A DNA stretch of 64,000 bases from Sipunculus nudus (taxonomy: Eukaryota > Annelida > Sipuncula > Golfingiida > Sipunculidae), in the NCBI GenBank assembly GCA_026874595.1, contig CM049313.1, positions 36,408,159-36,472,158 on the forward strand, read 5' to 3'. Within the stretch, counting starts at the first letter, position 1; the number at the start of each line of letters is the position of its first letter. Below, in pieces: positions 1-11,300 of the stretch. The position numbers were made by a program, and so were the translations under genes. The notes beneath the pieces were generated by a model. The model had not been told where the DNA came from. It ran no database searches and saw only the letters and a list, made by a program, of their open reading frames with translations.

Positions 1-690
1 TCACACGGTGATGAAATACACAAGTTTACACACCTCACACAGTGTGGTAAGACACAAGTTAACACACCTTACACAGTGTGGTAATTCACAAATTTACACA
101 TCTCACACAGTGTGGTAATACACAAATTCACACACCTCACACAGTGTGGTAATACACAAATTTACACACCTCACGTAGTGTGGTAATACACAAGTTTATA
201 CACCTCACATGGTAATGAAATACACAAGTTTACTCACCTCACACAGTGTGGTAATACACAAATTTACACATCTCACACAGTGTAGCAAAGGATAGCTCAC
301 ACTCCTGACACTGTGATAATACACAAGTTTACACACCTCACACAATGTGGTAATACACAGGACTGCGTACATTCCTTAAACAGTGTGTTAAAACAGGTAA
401 GCTGACATTCCTTACACAGTATGGTAATACACAGGTCAGCTTACACTCCTTATATTACATAGTGTGGTAATACACAGGTCAGCTTTCACTTCTAACACTG
501 TGTGGTAAAAAGACAAGGTCAGCTGACACTCCTTTAACAGTGTGGTGATACACAGGTCAGTTTACACCTCTTACACTGTGGTAATACAAGGTCAGCTTAC
601 ACTCCTTACACAGTGTGGTAATACACAGGTCAGCTTACATGCCTTTAACAGTAGGGCAATACACAGGTCAGCTTATACTCCTAATGCAGT
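1..690. repeat. Tandem minisatellite, about 34-38 bp unit, cut by left window edge
   Basis: Units carry CACACAGTGTGGTAATACAC followed by a variable AAATTTACACACCT or AGGTCAGCTTACACTCCTT part. The left half has a spacing near 34 bp; from about 400 on the variant with GGTCAGCTTACACTCC takes over with slightly longer spacing. Copies are diverged. The array runs off the left end. Confidence 0.9.
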
Positions 691-1189
691 AATGTAATTT
701 GAGAGTCTGTACTCAGGCTATACCCAACAGTCCAGTTCATAATATTTTTGTTATACGGGCAACCATGTTATCAATACAACCAGGTACAGTCACTCTGATT
801 TTACAAAGTTTTAAGTAAAACACGTCAAAAGTGCACACACACAGGCACCTTCACACTTCATGGTCCTACTTTGATGTCAGTTTCATTCCCAGGCAGTGCA
901 TCACATTCACAGACTGAGAGCATAGTGATGTCACATTGCATTTAATGCTTGTCAATTTCATTGAATCACGATCTACACTGGAGTCACATGAATTGTGATG
1001 CTTGGGTTAAAAATGTTGTGAGTGGACCTACCTAGTCCTCCCAAGTGCAAAACCAGCAATTTCAAATTTTTTATTTTTATCTTTCTTTCTTTCATCTCCC
1101 CCCCCCCCCCCCCGCTGTTTTCACAAGGTTTCTAGTATTTATGCACAATATTAGTTCTAGATGACAGAATTTCACCTGACAGTTATTAT
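691..1189. other. No gene seen; poly-C tract
   Basis: No coding or repeat structure recognised apart from a C tract at about 1098-1113. Confidence 0.5.
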
Positions 1190-2105
1190 TGACCTTGACC
1201 TTATTGTATCCACCAAAACAAAGTTTTGCGGATACTATGTTTTTGACCGGGTTATGCTGCCGCCGCGTTCTTTTCCGGAGTAGAACTCTGAGACCACTGG
1301 ACAGATTTTTCCGAAACTTTACCCGATTATTGGGTCACATGTGAACTGGTGCCAAAATATTTTGTGTTCACCTCTGACCTGTCCTCTCTCCAGTGCGTCC
1401 ATCTGTGCGTCCATCTGTGCGTCTGTTTTGACACATTAACCCACATTTCTCGGGAACTGTTTGATCCATCAGGAAAAAAATTTTGCACAAATGTAGCCCT
1501 TGGATAGCTTTATATCATACATAAAAAATGGTGGCGCCACCTGCAACAATTTTACACAGCGTCCATCTGTTCATCTGCCTTGGGATAAAATCACTCATAT
1601 ATCTGCATTGGTTGGACTTATACACCTGAAATTTTGCATGTGATTACATCCGGGACAGCTTTCTTGATTTTATGACAGGTGGCGCCACCTACATTCACAT
1701 TTATGCTGCGGACATCCAAGCTCATAACTCGGGAACCATTTGACCGATTGGGCCAAAATTTTGCATGTCTATAGATCTCACATAGCTCTTTATCATAGGC
1801 AAAACTGGTGGTGCCACCTGCAACCATTTTTGCACAGCGTCCGTCTGTTTGTCTGCCGTGGGATAAAATCACTCATAAATCGGCAGAGGTTTGACTTTTT
1901 GCATATGTATACAACTTAGACAGCTTTCTTGATTTTGTGGTAGGTTGCACAACCTACATACACATTTCGGCTGCAGACATCCATGTTAATATGCAACACA
2001 CCTCACTCCATTTCCCCTTGCCACTCAATCCATGCCTCACTTCACCCGTCCCACTCTGATTTTGGCGGATACAGGTGATCGCTTTTCGACTACCCATATT
2101 CTAGT
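1190..2105 (+). repeat. Dispersed repeat E, copy 1 (GGTGGCGCCACC-containing)
   Basis: Shares its right part (from about 1500, ending CGACTACC then ATTCTAGTT) with 46590-47413. Internal units of about 130 bp carry ATTTTGCATGT, GATAGCTTT and GGTGGCGCCACCT; perfect palindromes lie at 1530-1541 and 1677-1690. The left edge TTGTATCCACCAAAAC at about 1205 resembles the complement of TTTTGGCGGATACAGG near 2062, suggesting short terminal inverted repeats. No coding capacity is seen. Confidence 0.75.
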
Positions 2106-5100
2106 TCATAATGTTGTACACTCCATACCTGATTCCCCATCATCACTTAGTTGCGGATGTCAGGAAGGCTTCCAGTGACCGCTTGACAATTGAATACACC
2201 TATTCAATACAATGTTTGGCTCAGTCTGCCAAGTTAAAGGTAACACTGTGAAAAAATATGTAAGTACTTCCTTATGCCTCAGGCTTATTTTTTTTTAAAG
2301 TCCAATGGTTGTTAGGCTCCTTGCTGTGTATGTAGAGTTCGTATGTATGTAATGTTTGCCTGCCATGCCTGGTACACACTGGACACATATCACTCTGTAC
2401 ATGATTTAATTGTGTCATTCCCGTATGTCAGTGTTTTTGTGTTGGCAAATCTGTATTTGTATATACAGAGGTTTATAGTTGACCTTTTTTGCATTATGCA
2501 GGACAAGTTGTACAGATCAACAGTTGTACATTGGATATATATATCACCAAACTATGTAGTTAACTTGGCATACCTGTAACAGTTTAAACATTGAATGTAT
2601 ATTGCAAAACTATATAACATACCTTGCATACCTGTAGACATACCTGTTTCAAAATACATACATGTATGGCAGAACTGTTCAAGAGGTATATATGAAAACT
2701 TCATATTTCATATCAATAAATGAAAATTATAGCCTATTTTAGGAACCTGGAAAACACTGTTTGTTGATTGAATGAAAATGAATTACCTATGATCGATCAG
2801 TAATCATTTATTTCCAGTGACTTTTTATATGAAAACAGGAAAAAGTATGCATAATCTTCAGTCATGGCTGATTTAAAAACCTACTCAAATAAAATACCTT
2901 TTTTTTATCCTCTACTCAAAATTGTTTTAACATTGGTTGCTACTTTTTCCTGGTCTTCTGTGTATTTCTGACAGGATTGAAAAATTTTTCTCCAGATAAT
3001 GTGTCCTCTTTGAGTATGAGTATGCTGCATTTATAATCAGCATGATTATCGATTCACAAAAGTGCAACCCAATTAATTGTATGGAAAAAGAAAAATAAGC
3101 AATATAATCTATTGATTGGTACAACACTGATTGGGACACACAAACATACACACGGGTGAAGAATGAATTACATGTAATTAATTAAAAAAAATATTATCTG
3201 CAGAAAATTGCCCAGCTGAATCACTGTAGGATAATATTGGCTTTATGAACAAAATGTCGTTCTACTTTAGTATGGATAATTATTTAATATGCATAATAAT
3301 TTAATGTGCAACAGAATTTTAAGTGTATAATAATTTAAGATCTTTTTCTGCCAGTTCAGAATTAAAGGAGACTGGATTCTAAACAACACAGTCACATATT
3401 ACACTAATTACAGAAAGAACAAATTGTATACATGTATGTGGGCATTGCTAACAGGTAATGTAAATGCAAAAGGATATGGTACCCTGATATACTAGTTAGG
3501 TACTCAGAGACTGCACACCTCTACTGAATTTAAAACAGTACTACTGAACCAGCTTTTTTTTTGAGATCCACTCAAACCCTAAATGTTTGCAATCATTGAG
3601 TTAGCACTGGATCAAGCAAACATTAACAGACAATCAAGCAAATAAAAACTGGTGAAAAGGGAACCTCCTTATTTGAGGAAAAAGGGCATTTTTTCCCCAT
3701 AACATTTAATACATACTTCAGAGATTACCCAAAAAGCTGTGGTTAGCTTTTCGTTCAAATTTGCGTAATACCCAAAAAATAAATAATGGTGAATATGAAG
3801 CCTTGGTGAATAAGACAGCTCATCTATGCAGGTTAACGGTCATTTATAATATAGCCTTTTTGACATTTTATATATGCTATCAACGCCACTATGCCTGTAG
3901 GTTTATAAGTCGAGGTGCAAGATATTGATATTATAGGTAATAATATATATATATATATGTTACCTGTACTTCAAAGGTAATTGAGACATTATAAATAATA
4001 TATCAGCTCTTTTATATTCATATATTATCTGCCTGTTGGGGACATGAATTCTACTTGTTGTCATGGGTTCTCATCAAATAACTGCTTGAGTGTGCATATT
4101 AGATAATCAGTGTGACACTGGATATATACTCTAATATGTGTAGGTTACTGCATGGAAAGATCGCAAAAATGGAGCTCTCATGAAAAAAGTGAAAATGGTA
4201 AAAATGCTAGTATGAAAGCAACCACAGTTCTTTTTCAAGTTGTGTATGACTCTTGTGTCTTATTTAAGAAAAGAAATTGATTCAGTTGAACTGATAAGAA
4301 ATATTTGCTGCTTGCATATAAACTGTAGTGACAGGCCTTGTAAACATAAATTTGTTTTTGGTATGTATTGAAAGCTTGGTGTACTTGTTTACAACACGTT
4401 ATATTGAAAAACCATTTCCAGTAGCGCTTCAACTTAAGGGGTTATATATATAGGCCATACCAGGCTGTAAAAGGTTGACCGATGTGTTCGGCTTGCCATT
4501 TAAAAAATACTGTGCATGATCTGCAGACTTGCTATGTGCATTGTGAACAGCTCCATGTTATTGATTTTACTTAGTGGGTATACAGAGGTTCCAGTACAGA
4601 ATAACCTATATGGTATGTCATTAACAGTATTCATCATTCAAGATCAGTGATTTCCCGAGACAGAAACATTAGAAAGTGCCATTTAGACAGAAACAGTTGG
4701 TTATATACCACGGTTTATAAATAATAAATTAACTTGTGTCTGGAGGCTGTGGTCTTTAGGCAATACCAAACAGTCATTTGTCCGGCCCAGTGCCGGCACA
4801 GAGTTATGCTTTCCTGTATGATGGAGGAATATACGCTGCTATTATGTTATGGAACCTAATGGTACAATAAATTTATAGGCCTGGCCAGGTAGCAGTGTTT
4901 TTGATACGAATAGACCAACTAATCAATAAATTTGTATGTCAGCCCATGAAAACTTCAATTGCAGCTCTGCTAAGCTCAAGTCATGCTTGGCTCTATATGT
5001 AGCCATGAAAATGTGACTCGCAGGTCTTTTAATTTACTAGAGGGTGCCTGAGAGTCAAGATGTTAGCTTTTCAACAGTTTTGCTAGAAATATGACTTTCC

Positions 5101-5220
5101 AGTTTTGTTTCTGATCAGATCAATATATAGTTTAAAAGCTTTTAATACTTATTTTATTATGATATATTTAATGATAACTTTGTCCAAACATATGAGATAC
5201 TTCTGTCATCTGATCAGCAG
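2106..5220. other. AT-rich DNA with no recognised feature
   Basis: Short open frames only, none with recognisable content. I searched here for the missing first OTUD7 exon (a SEFVRSTGAEPGLARDLL-like segment) and did not see it. Confidence 0.5.
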
Positions 5221-5222
5221 TA

Positions 5223-6750
5223 CCGTAGATCCGCGTTTTGCCGCCGCACGTCGTCTAATGGCCGCACCCCATGTTCGTAAAATATCTGGAAGGCTCCTTC
5301 ACTGGAGTAAAAAATTCCCAAAACCTTACTTAATGGCCGCACCACATTCTCATCACGTTCCATTGCCGGGTAAGGTATGGGAACACAACGAAAAAAGGTA
5401 CTTTCTTAAACGCTAGGCTGCAGCTAAGTACGCAGCGGTATGCTGATATGCGGTCAGGCATAACAGTTTTGGGAAACAGTTGCAACTGTGCATGTTGCTT
5501 GGATAATTAATTGATTTAATTAATTGGTTAAACCGCCTGATCTATCCGATTAGAATAGATGACAATTTTTTCGGTTTATAACGACTCATCCAAGACGAAT
5601 ACTAGTAGGGCCACGAAATTAATTTGACACATCACTGAATGCCGGAGAATCTTGCGCCTTTAACTTGGCTAATTAAAGTTCAATGAGCCATCAAAGCATT
5701 GTATGGGACGACTGTAGTTTAAATATTATTTAGACAGTATACATCGTCGGTCATTTAACAACAAAACATTTAAATAAACGACACATTCGTCGGTGATCAT
5801 ATTTCCAGAACACCTCGGGTTGTGCTGATCATAATATATGCAAAATGGTGTCCGAACCGTCAACCGGCAAAAGATGCCACATAAAATGATTACGGAACTA
5901 GCGGGCCTTGGTGTACCTTGCGCCTTTACCCTGGCTAATTAAACTTCAATGGGACATCATAGCCAACGGTACTCTTTGTGATGGCTTTTATTAACACTCT
6001 ATACAACGTCAGTCAATTAACAACCTTGACAAAACCTTTGAATAAGCGAATCCCGCGTCGAGCCTTTACGCGTACTCCCAGGGTCCTGCTGATCATAATA
6101 TATACACACTGGTGCCCGAACCGTCTGCTAGCAAAGTGTGCCATATTTAAAGATTACGGAACTAGCTGGTGAGGTTATGACCTTTGAGCGCCATCTATTG
6201 ACAATGTGATCAACGAAGAAGTATCTGAACGTGAACGCAGGTTTAATTGCCGAAGAACGTATGGTCTTTGGTTATCTTTTGTTTAACAGTTTATTTGAAA
6301 AGAAATTATATGTTCAAGAAATATCTTAAAATAATGTTTTACCGATATTGCAGCCATACTCAAATATAGGTATAACCGTTAGTCTTGATAGAATGCATAA
6401 TTTGGCGAGTGAATATCGATCTTTTATCAATCATTGCGTGAAAATTGCCGTGGTTTATGACTGACTCAGAAAATTTTTATAATACATATAAGCCTGTTTA
6501 AAGTATCAATTTTACATTTTTTAAATTATTAATGAATAAAATTTATATATAAATATGCAGTATCATTACATATACGTTCCTCAGCCTATTATCGCTCATT
6601 GCGCCTCGGCGGGCCGTCGAGTCACTTGTACATGTTTGAATTTAGCGTAACCTGCGTTTTATAGCCGCATCCCTTGTCGAGAAATATTAGTCAGGATTTT
6701 TGGCTGGAAGTCTTATTTTATGGCCGCGGCGGCAAAACGCAGATCTACGG
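5223..6750. mobile_element. Non-autonomous DNA transposon with 25-bp terminal inverted repeats and TA flanks
   Basis: The left end, CCGTAGATCCGCG then TTTTGCCGCCGC (5223-5247), matches the reverse complement of the right end (6726-6750) at 24 of 25 bases. TA flanks both ends (5221-5222 and 6751-6752), as expected for a TA target duplication. Inside, a unit of about 267 bp occurs twice in tandem (from about 5651 and about 5918, both starting CTTGCGCCTTTA). No transposase frame is visible, so the element is probably mobilised in trans. The superfamily is uncertain; Tc1/mariner-like families use TA targets. Confidence 0.8.
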
Positions 6751-6752
6751 TA

Positions 6753-7343
6753 ATTTCTAAAGAAATCTGTCTTCATCCATACCTCTCATGGATCTCTGCC
6801 AGGATGACCTGGCTCAATCAGCCTTCCTCATTTTGCTATAGTTCACATTTACACTTAATATAGAAAATAACTGGTGAAAACCAAGACTTGGACAAGGGGG
6901 GGGGGGGATAATGTACAAAGGCTCAATGCAGTTGTATAAGTATAAAAGTATTTGTCTCCCTTGTGTTCAAACAGAAAATGGCACCCATTTTGCCAACAGA
7001 TTGGAAGTTAGAATAAGATGAATGGTGTTTGGCACTATTTTATTAAGAACTAATTAATAATTCATTTAGAAATACTTTATAAGATTGCTCCCATGGTTAT
7101 GGTGATAAGTTCAAAATATTTAAAATACGAGATCCTGGAAATCCCTTTTGTTAGCCTCAACAAGGTGCCTTGCCATAAAAACAGTCTTCATAAACAGTAA
7201 ATTCTGTATGAAGACATGCATTTCAACTTAAAATGTGCTATTTTTGCCCAGCATCCACAGGGAAAACGAGTTTGTCATGCAGATAAAATTGCCAGAACCC
7301 TGTCAAAACTGGTGTATTCATCAAACTCCTGTCCCTGTAGATT
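6753..7343. other. No gene seen; G tract
   Basis: AT-rich; a G run at about 6896-6908 is the only notable feature. Confidence 0.4.
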
Positions 7344-7484
7344 CCTGTCATCATCAGCAGACTGGTGTGCTTGACCTGGGCCTGGAACTTCCGCAGATTT
7401 ACAACCTTTGTTGTCACATGATCCCTGTGGTCATGTGACCACCTAAGTCGCCGTCGAGCACGCCTGTCTGCTGATGATGGCTGT
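7344..7484. repeat. Inverted repeat, about 28-bp arms, hairpin-forming
   Basis: The left arm CATCATCAGCAGAC (7346 on), continuing TGGTGTGCTTGAC, is complementary to the right arm ending GTCTGCTGATGATGG (7482), with few mismatches. The spacer contains GTCACATGATCCCTGTGGTC. It could be a small foldback element or MITE remnant. Confidence 0.6.
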
Positions 7485-7486
7485 GT

Positions 7487-7950
7487 GATACAGTTGAAAG
7501 CAACAGCTACATACAAAGTAAGTCCATAAGTTGCGAATTTTACTAACCTTAATGGTGTTTTGATATACTATTGATGAATCTACCAACCCTTCATTTCCAG
7601 ACTGTGTATATATTAACTTTTATTAACTTTGTGGAACACCCAAAAAAATTGAGAAATAACAACTTTCAACTTGATCATGTTATGACGACCAGGGGCCAAA
7701 AATTATTTCTCATGCCCTGAAAATATACTGTGAATAATTGTTGATTTTATAGAGTAGCTAACACATGTTTTCAATAGGCTAGGCAGTTCAACAAACACTC
7801 GTCAATTACATAAAATATTTTGTTCATGTAGCACATGGCTGATAACTACAGGGCTGTAGCCATGTCAGTGTGGAAATAAAATAAGATTTATATTTTGTCC
7901 TTTATAAATTATAACCATTTATGAATGGCAGCTTATGTAATCAAGCAGGT
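7487..7950. other. No gene seen
   Basis: AT-rich sequence without recognised coding or repeat structure. Confidence 0.4.
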
Positions 7951-8027
7951 CTGCATTCATGCCCAGTGAGCAGAACCTGCACTCACCAGGACAGTAGACC
8001 AGTGTTCGAATCCCACTACAGGTGCAG
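7951..8027 (+). other. tRNA-like / SINE-like fragment
   Basis: It contains GTTCGAATCCC, which fits the RNA polymerase III B box, and upstream TGCCCAGTGAG, a poor A box. The ends CTGCA and TGCAG could pair over five bases. The T-stem is defective and no clean anticodon arm forms, so this is at best a degenerate tRNA-derived SINE, not a functional tRNA. Confidence 0.25.
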
Positions 8028-8135
8028 TATTTATTACCCCTTATCAGTCCTTTCTTTTACATGGCTTGAATGTTCAACCTTTGCAGTGACGTGTGCTATC
8101 AACTAAGTGCTTCTTAAATGTCACATGTTTTACAG

Positions 8136-8375
8136 ATCAGAACTGGAATGTGGAGTCAGCGATACGGACATATAACTTTCTTAAGGCAGCTGTCATTCCT
8201 TCCAATGCCAAGAAGAACTTAGACCCAGCACCAAATGCAGCACGACAGTCCGTGGGGATTTATCCTCCTAGCACCCAGATGGCAGCACCATCAGGTCCGC
8301 AGGGGAAGTTAGGGATCTCGCAAGGTGGTGTCCTCAGTTCTGGCCAGGGGCGTGAATACTCCTCAGATCCCACAG
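8136..8375 (+). CDS. OTUD7: OTUD7-like exon with second half of UBA-like domain
   Basis: The acceptor is TTTTACAG at 8128-8135 and the donor is CACAG|GTAGG at 8375/8376. The exon begins with the last two bases of a codon, so the previous exon must end in phase 1. The first residues ([17 protein letters not shown]) match the end of the N-terminal UBA-like domain of Cezanne proteins (NWDxxxAL pattern). The rest is a Pro/Ser/Gln-rich linker with no recognised domain. It ends in phase 1 and joins the next exon through a Gly codon. Confidence 0.88.
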
Positions 8376-11300
8376 GTAGGTCAGAGTATTCTTTTTAGCT
8401 CAGCTGACAATAAGTCATCTTAGCTATAGTCGTTGTCCATTGTCCGTCGTCCGTCCGTCTGTCCGTCCGTCCGTAGAAGTGGCACTTTTTGAAACCGTAA
8501 GACCTAGGAATCCAAAATTCAGCATAATGTTAAATGTCCCCAAGATCTCCTACCAAGCCGAAAACTGGGTCTTTGCGACTTCCGTCCTTTGAGAAATTAA
8601 GGAAAAACCTCTATTTTTTATTAAAATCCTATTTTCACACTTCAGGACTGCCTAATATCAAAACCACTCATCTGTTTTTCCTCATATTTACCTTAAATAT
8701 TCCTCTATATAGTTCCTATGTACATGCCAGAAATTAAGTCTGTTAAATATAAATTCTTTATGTTATGGGCCCAAACATAATGGACTTTGTAAAAAATCAG
8801 GAAAAATATTTACTCACTTAACATGAAAAATTTTGAAACTAGAGTATTTTCCCTAAGTATATAACTATGTTTAATTAAGATTCAATTGTTTACCCAAAAT
8901 TAGATCTGAATTTTGTAAATTTTTTAAGTTATTAGCATAAAAATAAAATCAGTACCTTAAATTTTGCCCAACTTTGACCATGGCATGTTTTTTTCCTGTA
9001 AGTACCATTGATTTAATTTTCACAGCATGTAAACATAAATATTTAATTTGTTTAAATCTGAAATTTGAAAAAAAAAGCTTGAAAATTAAGCTAGTTATTG
9101 ATTTTTTTCTTGAGGCTCTATTGTAGTCATTTGCTTTAATTACAGATTACAGATGCAGGGTCCCACTCCAGGTCACTGGAAGTCAGCTATGCCAGGGTTT
9201 CTGATTATTTTGCAGTCACTGGGGGAGATCCCCTGCTGTGACACGTGTACAGTTATTCTCATATCACCACCCCAATCACAATCCCCCCCCCCCCCCCCCG
9301 CGCAAACCAAACCCACCAAGTGTTAGTGCAGTTATTGTTATTGTTTTCACTGTATCTCCTTAAATGTAATGCTGTTTCCACTCTGATATGCAAAAACTTT
9401 CCTTGAAAAAGTAATTCAAGGTGTAATCCAGAAGATGCAATGTTGTGTAATGAAGCATTTTTAAAGAAATCAATTTTCTTTTAAATGATTTTAACAAATA
9501 TAATTGAACCCATCAGTATGCTTAAATTTATTATAAAATATGAAGCACATTATGGATAAATAAAGACACAATTAAAAATTGTGAAATCTAAATCAAGTAT
9601 TATTTTAAGATATTTATTGTTTTGCAGAATTAAAAGATATATTTTAGTGGTAAAAAATAAATAAACATTTGTATGCATGATGTGGTGTTATCTGACAAGA
9701 TTGAGATTTATGATGATGCAATTGAGAATTATGAATCAACTTTTATATTTAGATATATATGTTATATTGGGAATGTATAGAAATATAAACTTAAATTAAA
9801 AAAAAATTGATGTGATAAAAAAATGAGGATTTAATACAAACATTTGTTCATTATTTTCCTGCCTCAGCAGAATTTGAGATCAGGCTTTGTTTGCCCTGTT
9901 TTATGTTGTTAATTAGTTATATTTCAACTGTATACATTTCATAAAAAATACATATATATTTAATAATATATATTATCCAAAAAATAGATTCAATTGAACA
10001 AATGTGTAAATTACTGAAATGTCAACAGTTAATCAAAAAGCCAACTATTGATCATGGTAATAGTACAGATCATTTGTTCACAAACAGCTCACATGCTTCA
10101 GTTTCAACATGAGGAAACACATGGTCAGGTCACAAAATATTATTTGCAACAATTTCTTGCTCATCAATACAAACCAATCATATAAACCAACCATGGCCTT
10201 TATTACCTCTTCCTCTTACCCTTTATCTCCATTTGATATTATTTTAGATTTTTACCTTTCAGCTGAGCGTCATGATCCATGGGTCCCTTGTTTTATATAT
10301 AATTTGCATCCTAGTTGTTTAAGTGGGATGGTTGTTTTAGCAGGAAGTTTTAAGATGATTAACATTAGTCTGGGGCCAGATTTCACTGTACATATTTACT
10401 TAAAAATAAATACAAGACATCAAGTGCAAGCTCATACTCAAGAGTTCTTACTCAGTCTAGACACCTGGGTCCTGAAAAATGGGAAAATGTTATTTTTAAT
10501 ATACACCTGGAATATTCCTTTAATATAGACATAGATTCACAATGGCTACCAGTCTTAAATCTACCATATCAGACTCCAAGTGAGTTACAATACACGACAT
10601 GGGGTCCAGTGGGGCACTTTCAGTCTACTATACTGGACACGGCATGTGTGAAGGGACATCACTTCAGCTTGATGGCACCTCTCAGGTCCCCATTGCATAT
10701 TCACATTATGAGAATTATTTAGTTAATTTTTAACCAGGAAAAATCCCTGTAACACCTGGAGAAAACCTTGACAACATTCAGTACAAGTTTTCATCCTTTT
10801 TTAAATACAACTGTTGTTATCACTTTTATTATGTAACCAGGTTAAAGGTACATTAACACTTACAATAATATGTGTATTATCTCACAGGTTTGGTTCATTT
10901 TTGCCTATTATAACAAAATTTTATTTGCAAAACCATCCCATCACACAGACTTGCTATCTCCATTTCACCTGTTGTACACATTATTATGGCTCTGTGTGAT
11001 TAAACACAGTCCACATGTGTCTGTACACACACAACGTATTATTCTAATATGATTGCCTGACAAGAGATCCAATCTGGTGTGTGTTCTGCATCTCCCAAAC
11101 TAATGTAAAAAACAAAAAAATAGGAAACATAGAGGAAACACTGGTTGGAAGTCTGAAAAATCTTGATTTGTTGTGCAGTATGGCCACCAGGTAGCATGAG
11201 TACTTTGTTTATGTTTTACTTTGTTTTGTGACTCAGATTGCCCCTGGGGCAAGTTTATTTTCACTTGTGTACAGGAGTAAGCAGATATATATAGATCATA

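Noticed and set aside
5105-5416. 103-codon frame crossing the left end of the TIR element
   Set aside because: It runs from flanking DNA into the transposon end and has no recognisable content.
10109-10528. 139-codon open frame with ATG
   Set aside because: Most of it lies in element F copy A inside an OTUD7 intron; the same sequence in copy B is not open to the same extent.
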